Position numbers and translations under genes: made by a program | Shown here: one piece after another, positions 17,764 through 26,609 of the stretch | Layout: each line of letters begins with the position of its first letter | Position numbering within the stretch: the first letter of the stretch is position 1 | Notes under the pieces: generated by a model | The model's database searches: none | Seen by the model: only the letters and a program-made list of their open reading frames with translations | What the model was told of the DNA's origin: nothing | Origin: an uncultured Spirochaetales bacterium | GTDB lineage: Bacteria > Spirochaetota > Spirochaetia > Sphaerochaetales > Sphaerochaetaceae | Direction: 5' to 3' | Length of the DNA stretch: 64,000 bases | Assembly: GCA_949289305.1 (NCBI GenBank) | Contig: CASENB010000023.1 | Coordinates: 124,001-188,000, forward strand

Positions 17764-18492
17764 TTACATTGCGATTCCGCCATCGACCTTCAGCACTTGT
17801 CCTGTGATATATGTCGATTCGGCTAAAAAGAGGGCGGCTTTAGCAACTTCTTCTGCTTCTCCGAACCTCTTTAGCGGGATAAGACTTACAAGTGGATTGT
17901 CGCTTGTAATTTCTTCTGTCATGTCAGTTTTAATAAAGCCCGGCGCTATTGCGTTTGAAAGAATGTTCTTTGATGCAAGTTCTTTCGCACATGTCTTTGT
18001 CAGTCCTATGATTCCTGCTTTTGACGCAGAATAATTAGCCTGCCCGGGATTTCCGATAATGCCGGAGACGGATGCTATGTTTATTATGTTGCCGCATTTC
18101 TGTCTGATCATTATCGGACATGTGTGACGGATCATGTTGAATGCGCCTTTTAAATTGGTGTCGATTACAGCAGAAAACTGCTCTTCGCTCATCATGGCGA
18201 TAAGTCCGTCTTTGACTATTCCGGCGTTATTTACCAGAATGTCTATTCTAGAAAAATCTTCTTTAATCTGTTTTACCGTGTCTTTTGCTTCTGTAAACGA
18301 GCTTACATCGGCCTTGTAGGCTTTTGCTTTGACACCGAGGGCTGTGATTTCTTCTACAGTCTTCTCAGCCGCTTTATCGTTTCCGTGGTAGACTACCGCG
18401 ATGTTCGCCCCTTCTTTTGCAAAGAGCAGCGCGATAGCCTTTCCGATTCCTCTGCTTGATCCTGTAATTAAGGCAACTTTGTCCTTTAACAT
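17764..18492 (-). CDS. fabG: 3-oxoacyl-ACP reductase
   Basis: A 242-residue short-chain dehydrogenase that reduces 3-ketoacyl-ACP with NADPH. The cofactor loop GSSRGIGKA (11-19), NNAG (88-91) and the catalytic Ser141-Tyr154-Lys158 (YSASK) are all present; the C-terminus ends in the YITGQVLKVDGGI block. It overlaps the end of fabD by 7 bp and precedes fabF by 9 bp. Confidence 0.95.
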   Translation of the reverse strand: MLKDKVALITGSSRGIGKAIALLFAKEGANIAVVYHGNDKAAEKTVEEITALGVKAKAYKADVSSFTEAKDTVKQIKEDFSRIDILVNNAGIVKDGLIAMMSEEQFSAVIDTNLKGAFNMIRHTCPIMIRQKCGNIINIASVSGIIGNPGQANYSASKAGIIGLTKTCAKELASKNILSNAIAPGFIKTDMTEEITSDNPLVSLIPLKRFGEAEEVAKAALFLAESTYITGQVLKVDGGIAM

Positions 18493-19397
18493 AGCTCCTC
18501 CTTAATTTTATCAAAACCATCTAGAGATCCTGATGTGAATACCCTAACATCCTTATTGATCTTTTTAATAAGGTTTGCAAGCGTGCTTCCAGGTCCTATC
18601 TCTATGAATGTGTCAACTCCCCTTGAGATCATCTTCTCAACGATGTTCTGCCAGAGAACTGGGCTCTTAATCTGAAGCGCAAGGGTGTCTTTCACAGAGT
18701 CCTTGTATATGTCTCCAAGGTAGTTTGAATACGCGTCAATGCGGGGTAGGTCGACCTCGACAGTATCTAAATATGTTCTGAAGTCGTCTGATGCCTCTCT
18801 CATGAAAGGGGAATGGAACGCCCCTTTTACGCTTAGCCTTAGCGCTCTTCCTCCTGCGTTTTTGACATCTGCTTCAAACTCTTTGATCTCGCTTTCTAGC
18901 CCTGAACATACGATCTGCGACGGGCAGTTGAAGTTTACAGGGAATACGAACTCGTATTTTTGAGCAAGTTCGTTAACCTTGTCCTGATCGAGACGGAGTA
19001 CTGCAGTCATTACGGCATCGAACTTCTCTGATTCCCTCTGCATGTATTCGGCTCGCTTGCTTACAATCTGCATGCCTTCTTCATCAGAAAAAGATCCTGC
19101 GTAAGAGAGCGCTGCGATCTCTCCAAGGGAGAAACCTGCAACAACGTCCGCTTTGATGTTAACGCTATCGAGCATTTTTGACAGCGATGTCTCTATAGCA
19201 TAGAGTGCAGGCTGCGTGTTTATAGTCTTCATTAGCTCTTCATCGCTTCCGCTATAGATCGAATCTATAAGGCCCGGATGAATTTTATCTAGGCTTTGCA
19301 TCTCTTCTTTAAAGATAGGGTTTGCATCAAAAAGATCTCGGCACATGCCTACCTTTTGATCTCCCTGTCCTGAAAAGACGAAGGCTATTTTACCCAT
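18486..19397 (-). CDS. fabD: Malonyl-CoA:ACP transacylase
   Basis: A 303-residue enzyme that moves malonyl from CoA to ACP. It has the FSGQGDQKVGM start, the nucleophile Ser90 in GFSLGEIAAL and the general base His195 in GAFHSPFM. Its length is in the normal range (about 305-310). It overlaps fabK by 13 bp and fabG by 7 bp, so translation of the three is probably coupled. Confidence 0.95.
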   Translation of the reverse strand: MGKIAFVFSGQGDQKVGMCRDLFDANPIFKEEMQSLDKIHPGLIDSIYSGSDEELMKTINTQPALYAIETSLSKMLDSVNIKADVVAGFSLGEIAALSYAGSFSDEEGMQIVSKRAEYMQRESEKFDAVMTAVLRLDQDKVNELAQKYEFVFPVNFNCPSQIVCSGLESEIKEFEADVKNAGGRALRLSVKGAFHSPFMREASDDFRTYLDTVEVDLPRIDAYSNYLGDIYKDSVKDTLALQIKSPVLWQNIVEKMISRGVDTFIEIGPGSTLANLIKKINKDVRVFTSGSLDGFDKIKEELC

Positions 19398-20329
19398 TTC
19401 ATAGCTCCTTTAAGTGTTTCTTCAAGTCCTTTCATGACATCAAGCACGATGTCTTCTGCGCTCTCTTCCTTGTTTACCATTGCTGCAACTTGGCCTGAAA
19501 GGAAGCATCCGTTTTCAAGATCTCCTTCCTTTACAGCAAGGCGTAGCGCGCCTGTTCCGAGTCTGTCGAGCTCTTCATCGCTTGCTCCCGAGTACTCTGC
19601 TTCGGCATATTTTCTTGCAAAATTAGTCCTTAAGCTTCTTACAGGGTGTCCGACTCTCTTTCCTGTTACCATTGTGCAGAGGTCGTTTGCCTTCAGAATC
19701 TTTTCCTTATATACGGGATTTATGTTGCATTCTTTAGCAGATAGGAATCTCGTTCCCATCTGAATTCCGACAGCGCCAAGAAGGAATGTGGCTGCGGCCT
19801 GCCTTCCATCTGCAATTCCACCTGCAGCAAGAACCGGCAGATCTGTCGCATCAACAATCTGAGGGACAAGTACGATGGTAGTCAATTCGCCAACGTGTCC
19901 GCCGCTCTCTCCGCCTTCTGCAATTAGGGCGTCGGCTCCGACTCTCTTCATGAGCTTTGCCATTGCAACCGATGCGACTACCGGAATTACTATGATTCCA
20001 GCCTCTTTCCAAGCCTTCATGTACTTGCTTGGATTTCCTGCGCCTGTTGTAACGACTTTTACATTCTCTTCAACGACGAGATTTGCGATATCGTCGGCAA
20101 ACGGGCTCATAAGCATGATGTTCACGCCAAACGGCTTATCTGTAAGGCCCTTAGCCTTTTTTATCTCTTTTTCCACGACTTCACGTGGCGCGTTTCCTGC
20201 CGCAATAATGCCAAGTCCTCCGGCGTTTGAGACGGAAGCTGCAAGCTCTCCGTCTGCTATCCATGCCATGCCGCCTTGAAATAGTGGATACTTGATGCCA
20301 AGCATCTTCGTGATAGGTGTTTCTATCAT
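19385..20329 (-). CDS. fabK: Enoyl-ACP reductase II, FMN-dependent
   Basis: A 314-residue TIM-barrel flavoprotein of the nitronate monooxygenase/FabK family that reduces enoyl-ACP with NAD(P)H in the last step of each elongation cycle. Visible are TPITKMLGIKYPLFQGGMAWIA at the N-terminus, GNPSKYMKAWKEAG, the phosphate-binding EGGESGGHVG and LAAGGIADGRQAAATFLLGA. Its place between acpP and fabD is the standard one for FabK in streptococci, clostridia and spirochaetes. No fabI is seen, so this is probably the main enoyl reductase, which would give natural triclosan insensitivity. Confidence 0.95.
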   Translation of the reverse strand: MIETPITKMLGIKYPLFQGGMAWIADGELAASVSNAGGLGIIAAGNAPREVVEKEIKKAKGLTDKPFGVNIMLMSPFADDIANLVVEENVKVVTTGAGNPSKYMKAWKEAGIIVIPVVASVAMAKLMKRVGADALIAEGGESGGHVGELTTIVLVPQIVDATDLPVLAAGGIADGRQAAATFLLGAVGIQMGTRFLSAKECNINPVYKEKILKANDLCTMVTGKRVGHPVRSLRTNFARKYAEAEYSGASDEELDRLGTGALRLAVKEGDLENGCFLSGQVAAMVNKEESAEDIVLDVMKGLEETLKGAMKWVK

Positions 20330-20339
20330 AAAGCGATCC

Positions 20340-20567
20340 TTAGAGAGCTGCGATGAAGTCTACGAGATCTTTTACAGTCTCAAGTTTCTTATCTACTTCG
20401 ATAGTTACATCGAGCTTGTCTTCAAGGTTCATTAATAGCTCTACAGTGTCAAGGCTGTCGATTCCTAGTTCGCGGAAAGTGCTCTCAGGCTTGATGTCCT
20501 CGACTTTCGTATCTGTTCTCTCTGCGATAGTCTCTTTAATTGCGTCTAAAATCTTGTTCTCGTCCAT
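20340..20567 (-). CDS. acpP: Acyl carrier protein
   Basis: A 75-residue four-helix acidic carrier. Ser38 in ELGIDSLDTVELLMNLED receives the 4'-phosphopantetheine arm. It is the first gene of the operon, 10 bp before fabK, with AGGAG at a good distance upstream. Confidence 0.97.
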   Translation of the reverse strand: MDENKILDAIKETIAERTDTKVEDIKPESTFRELGIDSLDTVELLMNLEDKLDVTIEVDKKLETVKDLVDFIAAL

Positions 20568-20599
20568 TTTTTTTCTCCTGAAAATTGAAAATATGCTTT

Positions 20600-20630
20600 A
20601 ATATTGACATATTTACGAAAAGTGTCAATA
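20600..20630 (-). promoter_or_regulatory. Promoter and overlapping palindromic operator of the fatty-acid operon
   Basis: On the minus strand TTGACA (plus 20623-20628) and AATATT (plus 20600-20605) are 17 bp apart, ahead of acpP. An inverted repeat, TATTGACA (20602-20609) and TGTCAATA (20623-20630) with a 13-bp spacer, covers the -35 and reaches the -10. This is a good position for a repressor. It does not match the FapR or FabT consensus that I know. Confidence 0.55.
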
Positions 20631-20745
20631 AGTAGATTTTTACTAATTCCTTATATAAATATTTAGTAGTTAATAATAACTATTAAGAAAAATCTTACTA
20701 ACTATGACTAAAAGAGAGAAAATATCGCTTATAGTTTAATAAGAT

Positions 20746-20772
20746 GGCCAAGAGATTTTATGCCTCTTGGCC
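20746..20772 (-). terminator. Stem-loop at the end of the Lon-like gene
   Basis: The arms GGCCAAGAG (20746-20754) and CTCTTGGCC (20764-20772) form a 9-bp stem ten bases behind the minus-strand stop at 20782. On the minus strand it is followed by ATCTTATT, a poor T-run; on the plus strand by a better one. I take it as the terminator of the Lon-like gene. Confidence 0.55.
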
Positions 20773-20781
20773 GATAATTTT

Positions 20782-22446
20782 TTATTTTGCACTTTCAAAT
20801 TTCTTTTCTTGAGGGCCGAATGAGGCTGCTATGGCCTCTGAAAACGTCTCCACATAGCAGATTTCTATGTTCTTTTTCAGCTCGTCTTCGATTTCGGCTA
20901 TGTCCTTCTTATTTTCAAGTGGAACGATTACTTTACGCATTCCTTCGTTTATCGCGCATTGGATTTTAAGAGCGAGGGAACCTACAGAAAGCACGATTCC
21001 TTTCATGGTTAGCGCGCCTGTTATCGCAGTATCGTGAGGCAGGATCTTTTTTGTCTTCTCGCTTACTATCGCAAGAGCGGTTGCGAGCGTTGCCGAGTCT
21101 CCGTTCTTTTTTATAGACGTTATGTAGTTTACGTTTACTAGTCCAAGCGACATATTTGATTTCCTGAGGTGTTCTTCTGCCACAGTATAGGCTATTATCG
21201 CGCTTTCCTGCATCTCGTCGCCGCACATTCCTAATATCCTTATGCCGTCTCCTTCATCGTAAACGTTGACTTCTATCGGACAGATGAAGGATACGTATTG
21301 GCTTATTGCGATCGCATTTGCAACTCCTGTCATTCTGCTTAGCTTATTCAGATTCATTATCTTGATGTTCTCATGCTCGTAATGCTTGTCCAGATCTGTC
21401 TTTCTTATCATGAGGGTCTCTTTCCCTTCTAGCAGCGAGAGCGCGTTTTCTGCGAATATCGCATCGACGCTCTCTCTCACGGCTCTTGCCGAGTACGAGT
21501 AGAACGACTCTCTTATAGCCAAACTCTTGATGGAGTCAGATGTGAACTTGATCGATTTTGGAGCGATCATGCCGTTGTTCTTCTTAATCATGGCCGATGC
21601 TATGTTTTCAAGTTCTTTTATCGAATACGGCTTCATTTCGATTATTTTAAGCCTGTCTAGAATCGGCTCTGGAATGCCTTTCAGCGAATTTGCCGTAAAA
21701 AGCGGCCAGATGGACGAAAGGTCCACGGGAACTTGCAGGTAGTTGTCCGTATATTCGCATTTCCTGTCGTCTTCCAAGAGATCGAGAAGGGCAGAAGTGA
21801 TGTTTGCATATGTGGTGTCCGTTCCCGCTTTTTCAAGCTCGTCAAAGATAATGACAGGGCTAAGAGATGAAGTTCTGAAACAAGTTTGAAGGATTTTCCC
21901 GCATTTCGCATTCTTCCATGCAGTTGTGTTTCCGATAATCTCGAATGCTCCAGAGAGTACTGAGAGCGATATGATCTCATATCCTCTGTTAAGATTTCTT
22001 GCAACTTCTGTTAATATGCTGGTTTTACCGCAGCCTGGCGCGCCTACAAGCAGAATCGGTCGTGGCGATGTTTTTTTCAAAGCTGCATTCGCAATCTCTT
22101 TTAGCAGTTCGCTTTTTACATCTTTAAGCCCCTGATGGCTTTCGTTTATAGCCTTTTCAACCCTTTTGTAGTCCTCTAGCGTGTAATGCTGCTTTTTTAG
22201 ATCTTTTAGGCTTATGATCAGTTCCCGTCTGGTCTTAAGATCAATTTCATCGTCCGTGTTCTTATTTTCGATGAATTCGCCGACATATGTCTTTATGATT
22301 TTGACTACAGTCTCTTTTCTCATGTCGTATTCGTCTGATGAGATGGCGGCGATGAATTCACGTGATTTTGGATCTTCAATGCTTTCTAAGCGGATGGTGC
22401 TTAATCCGGCTTCTCGCAAAATACCTACTTGTTTTCTGGTGTACAT
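20782..22446 (-). CDS. Lon-type ATP-dependent serine protease lacking the N-terminal domain
   Basis: A 554-residue AAA+ protease. An N-terminal helical segment (about 1-100) precedes the ATPase with Walker A GAPGCGKTS (about 135-143) and Walker B VIIFDELEK. The C-terminal Lon protease domain keeps the dyad: Ser451 in KNGDSATLA and Lys494 in VGSLALKIQ, 43 residues apart as in E. coli Lon. Compared with LonA (about 780) the large substrate-binding LAN domain is missing, and flanking motif residues have changed (GDSAT for GPSAG). It is likely a housekeeping or specialised cytoplasmic protease. Start set by TAGGAGA upstream. Confidence 0.85.
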   Translation of the reverse strand: MYTRKQVGILREAGLSTIRLESIEDPKSREFIAAISSDEYDMRKETVVKIIKTYVGEFIENKNTDDEIDLKTRRELIISLKDLKKQHYTLEDYKRVEKAINESHQGLKDVKSELLKEIANAALKKTSPRPILLVGAPGCGKTSILTEVARNLNRGYEIISLSVLSGAFEIIGNTTAWKNAKCGKILQTCFRTSSLSPVIIFDELEKAGTDTTYANITSALLDLLEDDRKCEYTDNYLQVPVDLSSIWPLFTANSLKGIPEPILDRLKIIEMKPYSIKELENIASAMIKKNNGMIAPKSIKFTSDSIKSLAIRESFYSYSARAVRESVDAIFAENALSLLEGKETLMIRKTDLDKHYEHENIKIMNLNKLSRMTGVANAIAISQYVSFICPIEVNVYDEGDGIRILGMCGDEMQESAIIAYTVAEEHLRKSNMSLGLVNVNYITSIKKNGDSATLATALAIVSEKTKKILPHDTAITGALTMKGIVLSVGSLALKIQCAINEGMRKVIVPLENKKDIAEIEDELKKNIEICYVETFSEAIAASFGPQEKKFESAK

Positions 22447-22581
22447 GATGCAAATCTCCTAGAAATGAAATTTTTTAATACACCGATATCTATTAGAGCC
22501 GCAGGCTCCTGAATTTTTTTTTAGTCGTATAGCGATATCATTTCATATATAGTCGATTTTCACGGATAAAACTGCCGAAAA

Positions 22582-24672
22582 TCATACTCTTAGAAGTCGG
22601 ATTAATTTCTTTGCATCCCTGATTTCGATATATGGAACGCATTTATCTTTTTCTTTTAGGCTCGTTGGATGAAAAGTACCGAAAAAAATTGTATCGCCAA
22701 TTACTGCATATGATAGCGGAATCTCTTTTTCCACCTCTGTTATAGAGCTAAATAGCTTTGTTTTATTTCCCTTTATCTTGAACTTTCCTTTTTTTTCATA
22801 AACGATATCTGCCCTCTTGTTATGACGAGATATGTTATCTATGAGCGTCGGCTTGATTAAAGTCATTGAGACAAAAGACGAGATGTAGAAAGTGCAGCTG
22901 TCAAAATTGTTCCAGAAGGCTTTTCTTAATGCCCATGAGCTGTCTAAGCTCCTGCTTATATTAGTCTCATCGCCTTTCTCATTAAACAGTCCTATCTTTA
23001 TGTTAGCAAAAGTTTCGCTTGCAAGTCTTATGAACGACCTAAGCTTCTTCTCTCTTTTTTTATCGCTTTCATCTATCGTCTTTATAAGGCCGTACAGGCT
23101 TGTTCCGCTTTCTGCATGAAGTTTTAGAAATTTGAAATCGGCAACGAGAATGAACTTAATTTTCGATCTGCTTATTGCAACGTTTAAAAGCCGGTCGCTT
23201 TCTCCGGTTTTTTCTGCATTGTAACTTCTATAGAGGGGAGAGAGACCGTCAAGAGGGTAGGAGTCTGACAAAGAGAGGACCATTACATCCACCTCTTTTC
23301 CCTGAAAAGAGTGGACGGTGTCTATTATGAGATTCTGCCTTTCCTTTCTTTTCAAAAGAGAATTTGAGAGCGCTCTCAGCGCTTCACTCTCCATTTTATA
23401 TGCGCTTGCCAAGCCGACCTTTATTCCTTCGTATTCTTTCAGAAAAAGGGCTGCAGTAAGAAAAGAGAAGAATGCCACGCAGAAGTTGGCATAGCTTTCT
23501 TTTCCTTTTATAAGGGGAGATGAGTATTTGGATATGTCTAAAAGCGATAGAGAGGATGGAAAGATCTTATCTAGCGCGCTCTTTTTTAATCTCTCGTCAA
23601 TTGCTTTTGCGTTCTTTAGGAGGTTGAAATAGAAGCTGCTGCTTACGAAATTCAGAATGCCGCTATTCATCCTATAGCACTCTCTCAACATTCTAAATGA
23701 TGGAATCTCTTCTCCTATTTCTAGTGATGATATCCCCAGAAGATCGAATAGGCTTTTCTTTTTTATCTCATCCCTCTTAGTTTCATAAATCGGCGCGAGC
23801 TGCTTATTGTCCCCGTATATATATAGATTGTCGGATGGAATGAATGATAGTGCTAGTATGTCGCTTGTCTTGATCATTCCCGCCTCATCTAAAATCAGGG
23901 CTACGAACTTTCTCTTTCCGTTTGTCAGCTTTCTTATTTCTATAAGTGCCTTTGCGACGGTCATAAGTAAGATGCATCCGCTTTTTATATCGATATCGTC
24001 TTTTTCCTTTACCCTTGTTGCATCGATTTTTTTGTCTTTTAATTTGCTGTGAAGGTCGTCGAGCGAGAGATTGTTGTTTGCGCTTATGAGTACGCTCTTG
24101 TTCTCTTTTAAAAGGGCTTCTGACAGATTGACGATTTCCCATGATTTCCCGCTTCCTGGAGGCCCCCAGATAAGGTTCAAGCTTCCGTTTTTTATTTTTA
24201 AAAGCCTCTGTTTTAAATCTTCGTTCGCATAAAGCGCGTAGAAAAGCGAGTAGCATGGCCTATCTTTGCTTAAATCGAGATCTTTGATAGCGTCATACAG
24301 GTCGTAGCGGAACGTACTTGACAAAAGATGGAGTTCGATAGATCCGCTTATCTTTAAATTAAGAATCTTTTCTCCTTTTATAAAGTATTCTTCATTCTCT
24401 TTATATAGGGCAATTGAATATCGTTTGCCTTTTATGAAGCAAACTAACGCTAAGCGTCTTTTTATCGTCCTTTCAAGCTGTTTCTCTTGGCTCCTGCCTA
24501 TGCTTTTTATCTTGAACAGAGCTTTGTCTCTTCCGGCTTTTTTTTCAACATTAAGTCTTATAAAGCATTTTTTCTGACTCTCGTCTTTCAATATGCTTAG
24601 AAAGTCATCCATCTTTGCCTTTACAAGTGCAGCGCTGTCCATGATTTCATGATAGCATGAAGGATCTTTCAT
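22582..24672 (-). CDS. Superfamily 1 DNA/RNA helicase (DNA2/NAM7-like)
   Basis: A 696-residue helicase. Motif I is WGPPGSGKSWEI (about 168-179), motif II LILDEAGMI, motif III YGDNKQLAPI, motif V DTVHSFQGKEVDVMVLSLSD and motif VI LLNVAISRSK, the order seen in AAA_11/AAA_12 helicases related to Upf1. The first 165 residues are an accessory beta-rich domain. The last 150 residues contain FYISSFVSM followed by ISRHNKRADIVY, which recalls the PLD-like domain fused to some of these helicases, but the HxKxxxxD motif is incomplete. The role may be nucleic-acid repair or defence. The start has no strong ribosome-binding site. Confidence 0.8.
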   Translation of the reverse strand: MKDPSCYHEIMDSAALVKAKMDDFLSILKDESQKKCFIRLNVEKKAGRDKALFKIKSIGRSQEKQLERTIKRRLALVCFIKGKRYSIALYKENEEYFIKGEKILNLKISGSIELHLLSSTFRYDLYDAIKDLDLSKDRPCYSLFYALYANEDLKQRLLKIKNGSLNLIWGPPGSGKSWEIVNLSEALLKENKSVLISANNNLSLDDLHSKLKDKKIDATRVKEKDDIDIKSGCILLMTVAKALIEIRKLTNGKRKFVALILDEAGMIKTSDILALSFIPSDNLYIYGDNKQLAPIYETKRDEIKKKSLFDLLGISSLEIGEEIPSFRMLRECYRMNSGILNFVSSSFYFNLLKNAKAIDERLKKSALDKIFPSSLSLLDISKYSSPLIKGKESYANFCVAFFSFLTAALFLKEYEGIKVGLASAYKMESEALRALSNSLLKRKERQNLIIDTVHSFQGKEVDVMVLSLSDSYPLDGLSPLYRSYNAEKTGESDRLLNVAISRSKIKFILVADFKFLKLHAESGTSLYGLIKTIDESDKKREKKLRSFIRLASETFANIKIGLFNEKGDETNISRSLDSSWALRKAFWNNFDSCTFYISSFVSMTLIKPTLIDNISRHNKRADIVYEKKGKFKIKGNKTKLFSSITEVEKEIPLSYAVIGDTIFFGTFHPTSLKEKDKCVPYIEIRDAKKLIRLLRV

Positions 24673-24718
24673 TTTATATGATTTCCTTTTATTTTCTTTA
24701 AAAAAGAATTTCCTATGC

Positions 24719-24724
24719 TATAAT
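24719..24724 (+). promoter_or_regulatory. -10 box close to the ROK regulator start
   Basis: TATAAT ends seven bases before the ATG at 24732. There is no Shine-Dalgarno sequence before that ATG. Either the mRNA is leaderless, or translation starts at the ATG of codon 12 (24765), which follows GTGAGAAAGAT more closely. Confidence 0.5.
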
Positions 24725-24731
24725 CTTCCTC

Positions 24732-25883
24732 ATGGATATTCAAAGTGAGAAAGATATGGTGAAAAACTCCATAACGCTGAAAAAAGCGAACTTAAATCTC
24801 GTTTTACGCGAAATGTATGATAAGAAGAGGTCTACGATATTAGATCTTGCAAAATCTCTCAATATGAGTATCCCTACAGTCACTACATGTTTGAAAGAAC
24901 ATTTAGATAAGAATTTGGTAAAGATATCGTCTGAATCTCTATGTACTGGCGGAAGAAAAAGCAAGGTTTACGAGTTTAACGCGCTAAGCAAGATTGCTCT
25001 TGGCGTAAAGCTTTTAAAAGAATCGGCAGAAATTTGCGCTACGGACTTATACGGCAACGTGTTAAGAGAGGATGTTCTTTTAAAGCAGTTCAAGGACGAG
25101 CGTGGCTATTATGAAGCGTTTGCAGCATGGATTGGCAATTTCGTCTCATCACTGCCTTATGATAAAAAAGACATTCTCGGCATAACTATAGCGCTTCAGG
25201 CTCTTGTAAGCGAAGATGGGAAAAGCGTTTATTACTCTGAGATATTGAAGAGTTCTGAAATACGGCTTGAGAAGTTTTCATCCTTGATAGATCTGAATGT
25301 GTCCCTTATGCACGATCTTGAGGCTGCAGCCCTTTTCGAATCCTATGAAAGACAGGATTTAAAGAATGCGATCTATTTTGTGCTTAATAAGAATTTCGGC
25401 GGAATGCTTATTTTAAACAGCGCATTAAGAGAGAAAGGTTTTCCCTGTGCAATAGGAACCATAGAGCATATGTCGCTTGATTTGAATGGTGAGCAGTGCT
25501 ATTGCGGACGACGCGGCTGCATAGAGACTTTTTGTTCTGCTGACAAGCTGAAAGAGAAAATAAAGCCTTTGTCATTCAAAGAGTTCTTTTCTCTTGTCAG
25601 AAGCGGCGATGAAAATGCTGTTAAGATATGGGATGAGTATCTTTATTATCTTTCTCTTGCGATAAACAATGTGCGTCTTATTGTTGACGTCCCTGTCCTT
25701 CTTGGAGGCTTTTTATGCCAGTTCTTAGATGATGAAGACGTTTTTAAACTTTCAAAAATGGTTAATGACAGCTATCCGTTTAAAAAGAAGGAAAGGGTTA
25801 AGATAATTAAGAGCCGCTACGCAGACGATGCGATAAAACTCGGAGCGACCCTTATGTCGATAATCAGATATTTTAACGCTTAG
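24732..25883 (+). CDS. ROK family transcriptional regulator
   Basis: A 383-residue repressor of the NagC/XylR type. Residues about 20-75 form a MarR-like winged helix (STILDLAKSLNMSIPTVTTCLKEHLDKNLV). The rest is a ROK sugar-kinase fold with the zinc site EHMSLDLNGEQCYCGRRGCIETF (His plus three Cys). Typical kinase ATP-binding residues are weak, as expected of a regulator that only senses the sugar. No sugar operon is adjacent: the helicase gene diverges and the split glutamate synthase converges with a 4-bp overlap. The target is therefore unknown. The start at 24732 is uncertain, with a second candidate a few codons downstream. Confidence 0.85.
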   Translation: MDIQSEKDMVKNSITLKKANLNLVLREMYDKKRSTILDLAKSLNMSIPTVTTCLKEHLDKNLVKISSESLCTGGRKSKVYEFNALSKIALGVKLLKESAEICATDLYGNVLREDVLLKQFKDERGYYEAFAAWIGNFVSSLPYDKKDILGITIALQALVSEDGKSVYYSEILKSSEIRLEKFSSLIDLNVSLMHDLEAAALFESYERQDLKNAIYFVLNKNFGGMLILNSALREKGFPCAIGTIEHMSLDLNGEQCYCGRRGCIETFCSADKLKEKIKPLSFKEFFSLVRSGDENAVKIWDEYLYYLSLAINNVRLIVDVPVLLGGFLCQFLDDEDVFKLSKMVNDSYPFKKKERVKIIKSRYADDAIKLGATLMSIIRYFNA

Positions 25884-26608
25884 ATTGCTACGTATTGTTC
25901 CTTGTATCTGTTCTTCTCATCAGCTTCTATTGCAATAAATGATCCAGAAATGCAATCTGAATATGGAATCGAGAATTCTTTTGAAAATTCTTTCAAATAC
26001 GGCGCAATCTTCTCTTTTATTTCATCCTCTTCTACTTTTCTAAGCTTCAGCTTTTTGGAAAGCCCTAACGGAGGGGTATCGGTTTTCAGATATATCGTTC
26101 CCGCATACATGCCATTTCCGCAGAAGTATCCTGCAATCGGCTCGTCTTTTCTTTTGAGCCCAAGAACGATAATAGTCCCTCCTGCAAGGTACTCTCCTAA
26201 AAAAGAGCCTGCCGTTCCTCCAATCACAAGCGTCGGATGAATGTCCTTATAAGCCTTCATATGGACGCCCGCTCTATAGCCCGCGTTTCCCCTTATGAAG
26301 ATTTTTCCTCCTCTCATTGCGTAGGCAAGAGCGTCTCCGCATGAGCCGTTTACATAAAGGGCGCCGTCGTTCATTGTGTCTGCAACCGCATCCTGGCAGT
26401 TGCCATCCACCCTTAGCGTCGCTCCATCGAGATAGGAGGCGAGCGCATTGCCGGGCGTTCCTTTTATCCTTATGTCGAAACCGCTTAATGCAGAAGCTAT
26501 ATAGCGCTGGCCTAATGCGTTGACAAGCGTCAATTCCTTGTCGCCTGATTTTTTAATCTCATTTTGTATTTCATCCGAATCCATGTATTTTATATCGATC
26601 TCTTTCAT
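25880..26608 (-). CDS. Glutamate synthase GXGXG-domain subunit
   Basis: A 242-residue protein corresponding to the C-terminal beta-helix domain of the large glutamate synthase subunit, encoded separately. The repeated glycine turns are plain: GFDIRIKGTPGNALASYL, GATLRVDGNCQDAVADTM, GALYVNGSCGDALAYAM and GKIFIRGNAGYRAGVHM. In complete GOGAT this domain packs between the amidotransferase and FMN parts and supports the ammonia tunnel. It is the third gene of the operon, 1 bp behind the FMN subunit gene. Confidence 0.88.
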   Translation of the reverse strand: MKEIDIKYMDSDEIQNEIKKSGDKELTLVNALGQRYIASALSGFDIRIKGTPGNALASYLDGATLRVDGNCQDAVADTMNDGALYVNGSCGDALAYAMRGGKIFIRGNAGYRAGVHMKAYKDIHPTLVIGGTAGSFLGEYLAGGTIIVLGLKRKDEPIAGYFCGNGMYAGTIYLKTDTPPLGLSKKLKLRKVEEDEIKEKIAPYLKEFSKEFSIPYSDCISGSFIAIEADEKNRYKEQYVAI

Positions 26609-26609
26609 A

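Noticed and set aside
11110..20567. Fatty-acid gene cluster as a novel system
   Set aside because: Gene order and all active-site residues are those of ordinary bacterial type II fatty-acid synthesis with FabK; only the promoter palindrome and the AccD knuckle are unusual.
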